A DNA stretch of 44,357 nt from positions 1-44,357 of the forward strand of contig NZ_JAKEIO010000060.1 in assembly GCF_021474405.1 (NCBI RefSeq), written 5' to 3'. Each line of letters starts with the position of its first letter. Position 1 is the stretch's first letter. The notes below the pieces were generated by a model. It searched no databases. It saw only the letters and a list, made by a program, of their open reading frames with translations, and was not told where the DNA came from. The DNA comes from [Streptosporangium] indianense (lineage in GTDB: Bacteria; Actinomycetota; Actinomycetes; Streptomycetales; Streptomycetaceae). Below are positions 23,992 to 32,338 of this stretch, in pieces. Made by a program: the position numbers and the translations under genes.

Positions 23992-25731
23992 ATGACGCAG
24001 ACGACGACAGACCGCCCGGCCGGCAGAGCGAGTGGTGCCGTGGTCCCGGTGCTTGCCTTCGCGGGCATCGTTGTCGCGGTGATGCAGACCCTGCTCGTGC
24101 CGGTGATCAAGGATCTGCCGCAGCTGCTGGACACCGCCCCCAGCAACGCCACGTGGGTCCTCACCTCGACTCTCCTCTCGGGCGCGGTGGCCACCCCGAT
24201 CATGGGCCGCCTGGGCGACCTCTACGGCAAGCGCCGCATGCTGATCCTGAGCCTGGCCGTGATGGTCGTCGGCGCCCTGGTCAGCGCGCTCACCAGTGAT
24301 CTGCTGCTGATGATCGCCGGCCGGACGCTCCAGGGCTTCGCGATGGGCGCGATCCCGCTCGGCATCGGCCTGATGCGCGACATGCTGCCCCGCGAGAAGC
24401 TCGGCTCGGCGATGGCCCTGATGAGCTCCTCCATAGGCGTCGGCGGCGGTCTCGCCCTGCCCGCCGCCGCCCTGGTCGCCCAGCACAGCGACTGGCACAC
24501 CCTCTACTACGGCGCCGCCGGCCTCGGCCTGCTCGCGATCGCCCTCACCCTCCTCGTCGTGCCGGAGTCCCCGATGCGCGCCGAGGGCACCTTCGACCTG
24601 CCGGGCGCGGTCGGCCTGTCCGCCGGGCTCGTGCTGTTCCTGCTGCCGATCACCAAGGGCAGCGACTGGGGCTGGGCCTCCGGCACCACACTCGGCCTGT
24701 TCGCCGCCTCGGCGGTCGTGCTCGTGCTGTGGGGCGTGATGGAGCTGCGCGTGAAGGCCCCGCTGGTGGACCTGCGCACCACGGCCCGCCCGGCCGTGCT
24801 CTTCACCAACCTCGCCTCGATCATGGTCGGCGTCTCCTTCTACGTCGTCTCCCTGGTCCTGCCGCAGCTGCTCCAGCTGCCGACGTCCACCGGCTACGGC
24901 CTCGGCCAGTCGATGGTCGTCGCCGGCCTGCTCGTCGCCCCGCTCGGCCTGACGATGATGTTCACGGCGCCCGTCTACGCCCGGCTGTCCGCGAAGTACG
25001 GGCCCAAGGTCACCCTGATCATCGGCCTGCTGATCATCGCGATCGGCTACGGCGCCGGACTCGGCCTGATGAGCGCCGCCTGGCAGAGCCTGGTCATCTC
25101 GGTCCTGCTGGGCGCGGGCATCGGCCTCGCCTACTCCTCGCTGCCCGCGTTGATCGTGGGCGCGGTCCCGGCGTCGGAGACGGGTGCGGCGAACGGCCTC
25201 AACACCCTGATGCGCTCCATCGGCACCTCGGTGTCGAGCGCCGTGATCGGCATGGTGCTGGCGAACACCGCGAACAGCGTCGGCGGGGTCGAGATCCCGA
25301 CCATGCACGGCTTCCGGCTCTCCTTCCTGATCGCGACGGGCGCGGTGGCCGTGGGGCTGATCCTGGCGCTGTTCCTGCCGGGCCGGCGTCCGTCCGGCAA
25401 GCCGCAGCTGCGGGCCAGCAGCGAGGAGGACGCGGCGCTGGAGCGTGCCGAGCAGGTGCTGCGCGGCTTCCGCGGCCGGGTGCTGGGCGCCGACGGCTCC
25501 CCGGTCGCCCGGGCCAAGGTCACGCTGATCGACCGCCGCGGCCGCCGGGCCGGCGCGACGCTCTCCGCCGAGGACGGCAGCTACGCGCTCGCCGTCCCCG
25601 ACCGGGGCTCCTACGTCGTGGCCGCCCGCGCCACGGGTCACGGCCCGCTCGCCTCCTCCGCGACCCACGCGGGCGACGAGCGCCCGGTCGACCTGGACCT
25701 GTCGCTGCCCGGCGAGACGGTCCCCGCCTGA
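23992..25731 (+). CDS. MFS exporter with C-terminal carboxypeptidase-regulatory-like domain
   Basis: A 579-aa fusion. Residues about 20-480 are a 14-helix DHA2-type MFS transporter (ATPIMGRLGDLYGKRRMLIL is motif A; the central GLPAAALVAQHSDW belongs to motif C). After the last helix (LILALFLPGRRPSG) a cytosolic linker leads to a beta-sandwich domain of about 85 residues: LRGFRGRVLGADGSPVARAKVTLIDRRGRRAGATLSAEDGSYALAVP. This is the CarboxypepD_reg/CnaB-like signature (G-x-V-x-D-x-x-G-x-P-x-x-x-A-x-V, then T-x-x-D-G-x-Y). Such domains usually lie outside the cell; here topology predicts a cytosolic position. I chose ATG 23992 with GGAGG 10 nt upstream; the frame opens earlier at 23926. Confidence 0.92.
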   Translation: MTQTTTDRPAGRASGAVVPVLAFAGIVVAVMQTLLVPVIKDLPQLLDTAPSNATWVLTSTLLSGAVATPIMGRLGDLYGKRRMLILSLAVMVVGALVSALTSDLLLMIAGRTLQGFAMGAIPLGIGLMRDMLPREKLGSAMALMSSSIGVGGGLALPAAALVAQHSDWHTLYYGAAGLGLLAIALTLLVVPESPMRAEGTFDLPGAVGLSAGLVLFLLPITKGSDWGWASGTTLGLFAASAVVLVLWGVMELRVKAPLVDLRTTARPAVLFTNLASIMVGVSFYVVSLVLPQLLQLPTSTGYGLGQSMVVAGLLVAPLGLTMMFTAPVYARLSAKYGPKVTLIIGLLIIAIGYGAGLGLMSAAWQSLVISVLLGAGIGLAYSSLPALIVGAVPASETGAANGLNTLMRSIGTSVSSAVIGMVLANTANSVGGVEIPTMHGFRLSFLIATGAVAVGLILALFLPGRRPSGKPQLRASSEEDAALERAEQVLRGFRGRVLGADGSPVARAKVTLIDRRGRRAGATLSAEDGSYALAVPDRGSYVVAARATGHGPLASSATHAGDERPVDLDLSLPGETVPA

Positions 25732-25832
25732 CCTGCCCCCCGTTTCCTTACTCACCGGTACCCCCTGTCGTCCCCGCGGCAGGGGGTACGGCACGATGGC
25801 GCCCTGACCGTCGTACGACCGAGAGGAACCCC

Positions 25833-26483
25833 ATGCCCGCGGCGCCGAAGCCCGAGATCCTGGCCGCGTTCGAGGCCGCGAAGGGGTTCATGCCCACCGG
25901 TGAGGGCCTGGCGCTGTACGCGGCGGCCGTGGAGGCCGGGCGGCTCGGACTGCCGCTGCTGGAGGTCGGCACGTACTGCGGCCGCTCGACGATCCTGCTC
26001 GCCGACGCCGCCCGCGAGGCCGGGGTCAGCGCGCTCACCGTGGACCACCATCGGGGCAGCGAGGAGCAGCAGCCGGGCTGGGACTACCACGACCCGGAGA
26101 CGGTCGACCCCGAGATCGGCCTGATGGACACGCTGCCCACGTTCCGCCGCACGCTGCACCGGGCGGGCCTGGAGGAGCACGTGGTGGCGCTGGTCGGCCG
26201 GTCCCCGCAGATCGCCGCGTTCTGGCGGACGCCGCTGGGGTTCGTCTTCATCGACGGCGGTCACACCGACGAGCACGCCACGGCCGACTACGAGGGCTGG
26301 GCGCCGCACGTCGCCGAGGGCGGGCTGCTGCTCATCCACGACGTCTTCCCCGAGCCGGAGGACGAGTTCACCGGCCAGGCCCCGTACCGCGTCTACCTCC
26401 GGGCCCTCGCCTCCGGCGCGTTCACGGAGGTCTCGGCGACGGACTCGCTGCGGGTCCTGCGCCGCACGGGCCCGGGCGTCTGA
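25833..26483 (+). CDS. Class I SAM-dependent methyltransferase (Methyltransf_24-like)
   Basis: A 216-aa Rossmann-fold methyltransferase. Motif I is PLLEVGTYCGRSTILLADAA, the acidic residue after strand 2 is in LTVDHHRGSEE, and the strand-4 block is GFVFIDGGHTDEHATADYEGWAPHVAEGGLLLIHDVF. The last is characteristic of the Methyltransf_24 / cephalosporin-hydroxylase-like group acting on small molecules or sugars. The ATG at 25833 has AGAGGA 7 nt upstream. Its last 7 codons are part of a partially duplicated 52-nt repeat that continues into the intergenic region. The substrate is unknown. It may share a transcript with the downstream small protein and amidase. Confidence 0.9.
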   Translation: MPAAPKPEILAAFEAAKGFMPTGEGLALYAAAVEAGRLGLPLLEVGTYCGRSTILLADAAREAGVSALTVDHHRGSEEQQPGWDYHDPETVDPEIGLMDTLPTFRRTLHRAGLEEHVVALVGRSPQIAAFWRTPLGFVFIDGGHTDEHATADYEGWAPHVAEGGLLLIHDVFPEPEDEFTGQAPYRVYLRALASGAFTEVSATDSLRVLRRTGPGV

Positions 26484-26589
26484 CACACCGGCCCTCCCTC
26501 CCGGCGTCCCGCGCCGCACGGGCCCTGGCATCTGACGCACCGGCCCTCCCTCCCGGCGGTCCCGCGCCGCTCGGGCCCGGGTGTCCGAC
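26459..26589. repeat. Tandem 52/53-nt repeat duplicating a gene end
   Basis: Unit 1 (26459-26510) contains the last codons and stop of the methyltransferase gene. Unit 2 (26511-26563) repeats it with few changes and still has the in-phase TGA. A partial third copy runs 26564-26589. Differences are single substitutions and one insertion. The rest of the gap to 26695 shows nothing else. Confidence 0.85.
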
Positions 26590-26695
26590 GGAACGGCTGG
26601 GCGGGTGAACTGCGCCCCGTCCACCCCCGCCCGGTCGGCCCACGGGCGGCGTGGCGCGTCGGCGCCCGGCCGCCGCTGCCCAAGGATCCGGGCGC

Positions 26696-26983
26696 GTGGC
26701 ACACACCTTCGAAGAGCTCGTGGAGAAGCAGCGCGCGGCGGACGAGGCGTACGCCCGCGTGCGTCATCTGCAGGAGGCCTACGGGCCGCCCACCCAGACC
26801 AAGTGGAGCGACCAGCAGACCAGCACCTGGGAGACGGCCTGGCGGGCCTGGCGCGATCTCGCCCGGGACGTCCAGGCGGCGGTGACCGGGTACGCGAAGC
26901 AGGAGGGCACCCCGCGCCAGGAGGTGGAGGCGCGGGTGAAGGAGGCGGTACGGCACGGGGACGACGGCGGGAACGGGGCGTAG
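26696..26983 (+). CDS. Small conserved actinobacterial protein
   Basis: A 95-aa hydrophilic helical protein, starting at GTG 26696 (AAGGAT about 9 nt upstream) with AHTFEELVEKQRAADEAYARV. It is Trp-rich in the middle (TKWSDQQTSTWETAWRAWRDLARD) and acidic/basic alternating, predicted all-alpha, with no signal peptide. I recognise it only as a typical small Streptomyces conserved hypothetical next to an N-acetylmuramoyl-L-alanine amidase gene, 62 nt downstream. Confidence 0.75.
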   Translation: MAHTFEELVEKQRAADEAYARVRHLQEAYGPPTQTKWSDQQTSTWETAWRAWRDLARDVQAAVTGYAKQEGTPRQEVEARVKEAVRHGDDGGNGA

Positions 26984-27045
26984 CCGTCCCCCGTCGGGAC
27001 GTCGCCGGCCCGCCGCCCCCACCGACGGCCGCTAGGGTGGCAGGC

Positions 27046-27999
27046 GTGTCGTACGCAGGCCCGGACTTCGAACCTCCCCAGAACCGCCGCCCCCGCCGCG
27101 GCCCCCTGACCGTCGCGCTCGCCGCGCTGGTGCCGGGGGCGCTGCTCGGCTGGCTGGTGTACGAGACGGTCGGCGGCTCGGGAGACGAGGGGGGTTCGGG
27201 GCGGGCGACCGTACGGTCCTCCTCGCCCGCCGCGTCGAACACGCCCTCCGACGACGCCAAGGAGCCGAGCGCCTCTCCGGAGCCGAAACCCACCGCCACG
27301 CCCTCGGCCTCCGCGCCCGCCGCCTCCGGCCCGCTCAAGGGCAAGGTCGTCGTCATCGACCCGGGGCACAACGCGGGCAACTTCCGGCACGCCTCCGAGA
27401 TCAACCGCAAGGTGGACATCGGGACGAACGCGAAGGAGTGCGACACCACCGGCACGTCCACCAACGACGGTTACACCGAGGCGAAGTTCACGCTGGACGT
27501 CGCGCACCGGATGCGCACACTCCTTCAGGAGCAGGGCGCCACGGTGAAGCTGACACAGGACGGCGACCGGCCGTTCGGCCCGTGCGTGGACGAGCGGGCC
27601 CGGATCGGCAACCAGGCGAAGGCCGATGCCGTTGTCTCGATCCACGCGGACGGCTCGGGCGCCGGCAACCGCGGCTTCCATGTGATCCTGCCCGGCGCGG
27701 TGCACGCGGGCGCCGCGGACACCCGGCCGATCGTCGGCCCCTCCCGCGATCTCGGCGAGCGCCTCGCGGGCCGCTTCGTCGCGGTCACCGGCAGCGCGCC
27801 GTCCAACTACATCGGCGACGGCGGTCTCGTCACGCGGAAGGACCTGGGCGGTCTCAATCTGTCAACGGTTCCCAAGGTGTTCATCGAGTGCGGCAACATG
27901 CGCGATAGCAAGGACGCGGCGTTGCTCACCAGCGGCGCGTGGCGACAGAAGGCGGCGCAAGGGATCTCCGAGGGAATCGTGAGTTTTCTGCGCGGGTAG
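27046..27999 (+). CDS. Membrane-anchored N-acetylmuramoyl-L-alanine amidase (Amidase_3)
   Basis: A 317-aa cell-wall hydrolase cutting the bond between MurNAc and L-Ala. The basic N-terminus and one helix (LTVALAALVPGALLGWLVY, about 21-39) export or anchor it. A Ser/Pro/Ala linker (about 45-95) follows. The Amidase_3 domain (about 98-317) starts KVVVIDPGHNAGNF, with the first zinc His in DPGH. ADAVVSIHADG holds the second His, and the catalytic Glu is in VFIECGNMRD. A Glu in the GYTEAKF segment is the remaining ligand. The frame is open upstream to 26581, but GTG 27046 gives the expected N-terminal anchor. No clear Shine-Dalgarno is seen, so the start is moderately certain. Confidence 0.93.
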   Translation: MSYAGPDFEPPQNRRPRRGPLTVALAALVPGALLGWLVYETVGGSGDEGGSGRATVRSSSPAASNTPSDDAKEPSASPEPKPTATPSASAPAASGPLKGKVVVIDPGHNAGNFRHASEINRKVDIGTNAKECDTTGTSTNDGYTEAKFTLDVAHRMRTLLQEQGATVKLTQDGDRPFGPCVDERARIGNQAKADAVVSIHADGSGAGNRGFHVILPGAVHAGAADTRPIVGPSRDLGERLAGRFVAVTGSAPSNYIGDGGLVTRKDLGGLNLSTVPKVFIECGNMRDSKDAALLTSGAWRQKAAQGISEGIVSFLRG

Positions 28000-28157
28000 T
28001 CCCGGACCGGCAGATCCCGGCGGACACCCTGACCGGGCGGACGATAGGGTCCTCCTTACGATGAGGGGCCACCCCCGCGCTTCACACCGAGTCCGGACGG
28101 CGGCATGGTGACAGCGACGCCTCTACCGACGATGAGACGACCTACGAAGGACCTGAA

Positions 28158-28979
28158 GTGAATATCCGCTCCCTCACTCGGGGCGACGGCGTGGTGATCG
28201 GAGCAGCGGTATTGCTGTTGATCGCGTCGTTCCTCGACCTCTACTCGTTCGACAATGTCCCCGACAGCGTCGACCTCCCCATGCTGTGGGGCAGCGGCCC
28301 GGTCGTGTTCAGCGTCGTGCTGGCCGGGATCATCGGCGCCGCACTCGTCGTCGTCGGCCGGGGCCTGCCGCAGGCCCCGAAGATCGCGGGGCTGGAACTC
28401 GTCCCGTTGGGCGTCGCCTTCACGGTGTTCGCCGCCTGGAGCGCGCTCGGCAACATCTTCGACGTGACCGGTGGCTACGACAACATCGAGGGGACCAACT
28501 CCGACTTCCTCCCGAGCCCGGGCATCGGCATCATCCTCGCCCTCATCGCCACGCTGCTGATGGCCGCCGCCGCCATCGCCACCCCCCTCGTCCCGGCTCT
28601 CAAGGGCGCCCTCCTCCCGGCGCCCCGCCCGGCCGCCCCGCAGCCCTACGGCGCCCAGCCCCCCGGTGGTTACGGCTACCCGGGCGCGCAGCAGCCCGGT
28701 GGGTACGGCCAGCCGCAGCCGGGGCAGTACGGCGGTCAGCCGCAGCCGCAGCAGGCGCAGGCTCCGCAGCCGCCGGCCGGGGACTTCTCCCCGTTCTGGT
28801 TCGCGGTGCCGGTGCCGCGGCCGCTGTTCGCGGAGGACGGCTCGCCCACGCCGATCGCCGAACTCGCCCCGGGTACCTGGTACCTGGCGGTCGAGCAGCG
28901 CGGAGCGGCCCTGGTCGCGCAGACGCAGGACGGCCGTCGCGGTGTCCTCCAGGACACGTCGGGCATCCAGCGCGGCTGA
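28158..28979 (+). CDS. DUF5336-like four-helix membrane protein with Pro/Gly/Gln tail
   Basis: A 273-aa membrane protein starting with ATCCGC-adjacent GTG 28158 (AAGGACCTGAA upstream gives a Shine-Dalgarno). Four helices (about 13-30, 50-68, 78-98 and 122-148) are followed by a Pro/Tyr/Gly/Gln-rich cytosolic stretch with YGAQPPGGYGYPGAQQ-type repeats (about 160-205). A conserved folded tail of about 60 residues contains FSPFWFAVPVPRPLFAEDGS and APGTWYLAVEQRGAALVAQTQDGRRGVLQD. The layout is like mycobacterial DUF5336 proteins, but the C-terminal domain, which looks SH3-like, is not part of that family as I know it. Function unknown. Confidence 0.8.
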   Translation: MNIRSLTRGDGVVIGAAVLLLIASFLDLYSFDNVPDSVDLPMLWGSGPVVFSVVLAGIIGAALVVVGRGLPQAPKIAGLELVPLGVAFTVFAAWSALGNIFDVTGGYDNIEGTNSDFLPSPGIGIILALIATLLMAAAAIATPLVPALKGALLPAPRPAAPQPYGAQPPGGYGYPGAQQPGGYGQPQPGQYGGQPQPQQAQAPQPPAGDFSPFWFAVPVPRPLFAEDGSPTPIAELAPGTWYLAVEQRGAALVAQTQDGRRGVLQDTSGIQRG

Positions 28980-28994
28980 GCCCCACGGTCACAC

Positions 28995-29026
28995 ACGGCC
29001 CCTCGCCCTTCCGGGCGGGGGGCCGT
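28995..29026. terminator. Terminator after DUF5336-like gene
   Basis: A 14-bp stem (28995-29008 with 29013-29026, one G-T pair) with a TTCC tetraloop, 16 nt after the stop, before the LLM oxidoreductase gene. Confidence 0.85.
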
Positions 29027-29075
29027 TGCCGTACAGTCGGCGTCCCGTCAACTGACACACCGTCAGGAGTCAGGT

Positions 29076-30086
29076 ATGCGGCTCGGTCTCGCGCTCGGCT
29101 ACTGGGGCCGCGGCCCCTCCCCCGACCATGTGCGCCTCGCGCAGGAGGCCGAGCGGCTCGGCTACGACTCGGTCTGGACGGCGGAGTCCTGGGGCTCGGA
29201 CGCGTTCACCCCGCTCACCTGGATCGCGGCGCACACCTCCCGCATCCGGCTGGGCACGGCGGTCGCGCAGATGGCGGCCCGCTCCCCGGTCACGACCGCG
29301 ATGCACGCCCTCACTCTGGACCACCTCTCCGGCGGCCGCGTGCTGCTGGGCCTCGGCCTGTCCGGTCCGCAGGTCGTCGAGGGCTGGTACGGCCGCCCCT
29401 TCCCCGCCTCGCCGCTGACGGCCACCCGCGAGTACGTCGACGTCCTGCGGCAGGTGCTGCGCCGCGAGGCCCCTGTCGAACTGGCCGGCCGCTTCCACGC
29501 CCACCCCTACCGGGGGCCGGACGCCACGGGCCTCGGCAAACCCCTCAAGCCGATCACTCACCCTCTGCGCCCGGATGTGCCGGTCCTGCTGGGCGCGGAG
29601 GGCCCGAAGAACGTCGCCCAGACGACCCGGATCGCCGACGGCTGGCTGCCGCTGTACTGGGCGCCGACCCGGCCCGAGGTCTACGGCCCGGCCCTGGCGG
29701 AGCTGCCCGAGGGGTTCATGGTGGCGCCGATGGCACAGGTCCGGGTCTGCGACGACGTCGCCGAGGGCCTGCTGCCCGTCAAGGCGATGCTCGGCTTCTA
29801 CATCGGCGGCATGGGCCACGCGGCCCGCAACTTCCACGCCGACCTGATGGCGCGCATGGGTTACGAGGCCGATGCCCGCCACATCCAGGAGCTGTTCCTG
29901 TCCGGCCGCCGGGAGGAGGCCGTCCTGGCGGTCCCCGACGCCTTCGCCGACGAGATCTCCCTGGTCGGTCCGCGCGAACGGATCGCCGAGCGGCTGGAGT
30001 CGTGGCGCAAGGGCCCGGTGACGGACCTCCTCGCCCTCAGCCCCGACCCGCACACGCTGCGGGTCCTCGCCGAGTTGAACTCCTGA
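29076..30086 (+). CDS. LLM-class F420-dependent oxidoreductase
   Basis: A 336-aa luciferase-like TIM-barrel flavin/F420 oxidoreductase. Landmarks are MRLGLALGYWGRGPSPDHVRLAQEAERLGYDSVWTAESWGSDAFTPL, the F420-type N-terminus, then SRIRLGTAVAQMAARSPVTTAMHALTLDHLSGGRVLLGLGLSGPQVVEGW, VPVLLGAEGPKNVAQTTRIADGWLPLYW and the C-terminal IAERLESWRKGPVTDLLAL. Family members reduce or oxidise sugars, alcohols or unsaturated compounds with F420. The ATG has AGGAGTCAGGT, a Shine-Dalgarno 7 nt upstream. It is probably monocistronic, preceded by a terminator and followed by a small membrane-protein gene 47 nt on. Confidence 0.93.
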   Translation: MRLGLALGYWGRGPSPDHVRLAQEAERLGYDSVWTAESWGSDAFTPLTWIAAHTSRIRLGTAVAQMAARSPVTTAMHALTLDHLSGGRVLLGLGLSGPQVVEGWYGRPFPASPLTATREYVDVLRQVLRREAPVELAGRFHAHPYRGPDATGLGKPLKPITHPLRPDVPVLLGAEGPKNVAQTTRIADGWLPLYWAPTRPEVYGPALAELPEGFMVAPMAQVRVCDDVAEGLLPVKAMLGFYIGGMGHAARNFHADLMARMGYEADARHIQELFLSGRREEAVLAVPDAFADEISLVGPRERIAERLESWRKGPVTDLLALSPDPHTLRVLAELNS

Positions 30087-30132
30087 GCGATTCCCCGGGT
30101 TTCATCCAGAGTTCAAGGGCAATCCGGAGACT

Positions 30133-30426
30133 ATGTCCCCTCGATATCGCAACGGTGCGAATCAAGCCGGCACGATCGTCGCGGTCGTGGCCGACATCAT
30201 GGCCCTCATCCTGGGTCTCTGGATCCTGATGTACCTGCTGGACGCCAACCCGGGCAATTCGTTCGTCCAGTTCATCCACGACGCGGCCCGCTGGCTCGCC
30301 GGCTGGTCGCACGACCTGTTCACGTTCGACGAGGCATGGGCCCGAGTGGTCTGCGGCTACGGCCTGGCAGCGGTGGTCTACCTGTTCATCGGCCACGCGA
30401 TCGCCAACCGGGTACACCGGCACTGA
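30133..30426 (+). CDS. Small membrane protein (97 aa), two helices
   Basis: A 97-aa protein with helices at about 13-36 (AGTIVAVVADIMALILGLWILMYLL) and 72-90 (VVCGYGLAAVVYLFIGHAIA). The loop between them holds NSFVQFIHDAARWLAGWSHDLFTFDEAWAR, likely periplasmic. The N-terminus is short and basic. CCGGAG lies 7 nt before the ATG. It resembles small conserved Streptomyces membrane proteins without assigned function. It is convergent with the prenyltransferase-like gene across the repeat element at 30438. Confidence 0.85.
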   Translation: MSPRYRNGANQAGTIVAVVADIMALILGLWILMYLLDANPGNSFVQFIHDAARWLAGWSHDLFTFDEAWARVVCGYGLAAVVYLFIGHAIANRVHRH

Positions 30427-30437
30427 GATCGCCTCAA

Positions 30438-30514
30438 GGGGCTCGCCCTTCAGGGGCGCGGGGAACTGCGCGACAAGCCACGCCCAACCCGCGCCCGCGC
30501 ACCAGGCGAGCCCC
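30438..30514. repeat. Streptomyces intergenic palindromic repeat, terminator-like
   Basis: Arms GGGGCTCGCC (30438-30447) and GGCGAGCCCC (30505-30514) enclose CAGGGGCGCGGGGAACTGCG..., a sequence I know as a highly repeated small intergenic element in Streptomyces genomes (from memory, not searched). It lies exactly between two convergent stops, so it may act as a bidirectional terminator. Confidence 0.7.
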
Positions 30515-30521
30515 CGAGCTC

Positions 30522-31592
30522 CTAGGCGCAGCAGTCCGACTCGAGCCCGAAAGGCAACTCGGCCCCGCCGAACACCTGGCACGTCGCCTCGTGCCCGCCC
30601 AACGCGGCCACGGCCAGCAACAACGACCCGGCCGTCCACGTCGTCAACTCCCGCGGCCAGATCGCCTGGTCGTCGAAGACGTACCCGGTCCAGTACAGCC
30701 CGCTCTCCGGATCCCGCAGATGCCGGATCGACTGCAGGATCTCCAGCGCCCGGTCGGATTCGCCCATCGCCCACAACGCGAGCGCGAGTTCGGCGGACTC
30801 ACCTCCCGTCACCCACGGGTTGGGCACCACGCACCGCACGCCCAGCCCCGGGACGACGAACCGGTCCCAGCCCTCCTCGATCCGGGCCTTGGCCTCTGCG
30901 CCGGTCAGCGCGCCGCCCAGCACCGGGTAGTACCAGTCCATCGAGTACCGGTTCTTGTCGAGGAACCGCTCGGGGTGCAGGCGAATGGCGTGCCGCAGCG
31001 CGCCCGCCGCCAACTCCCAGTCCGGTTGGGCCTCTTCCCGCTGCTCGGCGATGGCCAGCGCGCAGCGCAACGCGTGGTGGATGGAGGAGCTGCCCGTCAG
31101 CAGGGCGTCCGTCGTGTGCGTGCCGTCGTCGTCGCGCCGCCAGCCGATCTGCCCGCCGGGCTGCTGCAGCTGGAGCACGAACTCCACCGCCGCGTACACC
31201 GCCGGCCACATCCGGTCCAGGAACGCCTCGTCGCCGGTGGAGAGGTAGTGGTGCCAGACGCCGACGGCTATGTAGGCGACGAAGTTGGTCTCCCGGCCGC
31301 GGTCGGTGACCGCGTCGAACTCGCCGTCGGTGTAGGCGGCGTACCAGGAACCGTCCTCGTTCTGGTGCCGGGCCAGCCACAGGTAGGCCCGCTCGGCGGC
31401 CTCGTGCTCGCCGGCCGTGTCGAGGGCCATGGCCGCCTCGACGTGGTCCCAGGGGTCGAGGTGGTGACCCCGGAACCACGGGATCGCCCCGTCCTCGCGC
31501 TGCACGGCGAGGATGCCGGCGACGGTGGCGGCGGCCTGACCGGCGGTGAGGACCCCGGGCAGGACCAGGTGTTCCGTCCGGGGAGTGGTCAC
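30522..31592 (-). CDS. Alpha/alpha-barrel prenyltransferase/squalene-oxidase-repeat-like protein
   Basis: A 356-aa soluble all-helical protein with repeated motifs of the terpenoid-cyclase/prenyltransferase barrel type: GAIPWFRGHHLDPWDHVEAAMAL, YLWLARHQNEDGSWYAAYTDG, WPAVYAAVEFVLQLQQPGGQIGW, GLYWTGYVFDDQAIWPRELTTWTAGSLLLA. No DDxxD or DXDD catalytic motif of class I or II cyclases is evident, so an enzyme of another type, or a glycoside-hydrolase-like barrel, is equally possible. It starts at GTG 31592 overlapping the methyltransferase stop by 4 nt (GTGA), third in the GT4-methyltransferase operon. The C-terminus ends with a Cys-Cys pair (SDCCA), which is odd. Confidence 0.85.
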   Translation of the reverse strand: MTTPRTEHLVLPGVLTAGQAAATVAGILAVQREDGAIPWFRGHHLDPWDHVEAAMALDTAGEHEAAERAYLWLARHQNEDGSWYAAYTDGEFDAVTDRGRETNFVAYIAVGVWHHYLSTGDEAFLDRMWPAVYAAVEFVLQLQQPGGQIGWRRDDDGTHTTDALLTGSSSIHHALRCALAIAEQREEAQPDWELAAGALRHAIRLHPERFLDKNRYSMDWYYPVLGGALTGAEAKARIEEGWDRFVVPGLGVRCVVPNPWVTGGESAELALALWAMGESDRALEILQSIRHLRDPESGLYWTGYVFDDQAIWPRELTTWTAGSLLLAVAALGGHEATCQVFGGAELPFGLESDCCA

Positions 31593-32338
31593 GTGGCGTC
31601 CGCCCCGTTGTCGGCCAGGCGCGGCAGGTGCGGCTTGGTCGCGTACGCCACGAAGCTCTTGCCGATCAGCGGGTTCAGCGCCTGCTCGGCGACCCGGGTG
31701 GCCAGCGGCTTCTTCATGATGTCCCAGACGAGCAGCTTGTGGTACGCCCGCACCGGCAGCGCCTTGTCGTTGTCGACGCCGAACGCGCACTTGAGCCACC
31801 AGTAGGGCGAGTGCAGGGCGTGGGCGTGGTGGGTGCCGTAGGGCTTCAGGCCGGCCTCGCGGATCTTCTGCAGCAGTTCGTCCGCCTTGTAGATGCGGAT
31901 GTGGCCGCCCTCGACCTCGTGGTAGGCGTCGGACAGGCTCCAGCAGACCTTTTCGGGGCCGTAGCGCGGGACGGTGACGGCGATGCGGCCGCCGGGCTTG
32001 AGGACGCGCACCATCTCCGCGAGGACGCCCTTGTCGTCCGGGATGTGCTCCATGACCTCGGAGATGATCACGACGTCGAAGGACTCGTCGGGGAAGGGCA
32101 ACGCGAGGGCGTCGCCCTCCATGGCCGTGGCGGTGGCGCCCTCGGGGGCCTCGCCGGCCTCCTTCATCGCCGCGAACCACTTCGCCACCTCGCGGATCTC
32201 CTCGGCGTTCTGGTCCAGCGCCACGACCTGCGCGCCGCGCCGGTAACACTCGAACGCGTGCCGCCCGGCACCGCAGCCGAGGTCCAGGACCCGGTCCCCC
32301 GGGGCGAGCGGGAACCGGGAGAAGTCGACGGTCAGCAC
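31589..32338 (-). CDS. Class I SAM-dependent methyltransferase (Methyltransf_11-like)
   Basis: A 249-aa methyltransferase. Motif I DRVLDLGCGAGRHAFECYRRGAQVVALDQN lies near residues 13-42. The EVMEHIPDDKGVLAEMVRVLKPGGRIAVTVPRYGPEK block (about 95-130) follows, then an unusual insertion VCWSLSDAYHEVEGGHIRIYKADELLQKIREAGL and a C-terminal about 60-residue basic domain (FGVDNDKALPVRAYHKLLVWDIMKKP). It is placed between GT4 and the barrel gene with a 7-nt and a 4-nt overlap, so the three proteins are made together. Likely a sugar or lipid O- or C-methyltransferase; the substrate cannot be read. I chose GTG 32338 by overlap; the frame stays open far upstream because of GC bias. Confidence 0.9.
   Translation of the reverse strand: MLTVDFSRFPLAPGDRVLDLGCGAGRHAFECYRRGAQVVALDQNAEEIREVAKWFAAMKEAGEAPEGATATAMEGDALALPFPDESFDVVIISEVMEHIPDDKGVLAEMVRVLKPGGRIAVTVPRYGPEKVCWSLSDAYHEVEGGHIRIYKADELLQKIREAGLKPYGTHHAHALHSPYWWLKCAFGVDNDKALPVRAYHKLLVWDIMKKPLATRVAEQALNPLIGKSFVAYATKPHLPRLADNGADAT

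Noticed and set aside
26581..27045. Extension of the amidase gene to 26581
   Set aside because: It would cover the separate 95-aa small gene and removes the expected membrane anchor from the N-terminus.
30522..32249. A single 575-codon minus-strand frame joining barrel and methyltransferase regions
   Set aside because: The frame upstream of GTG 31592 is the shadow frame of the methyltransferase; the two are separate overlapping genes.
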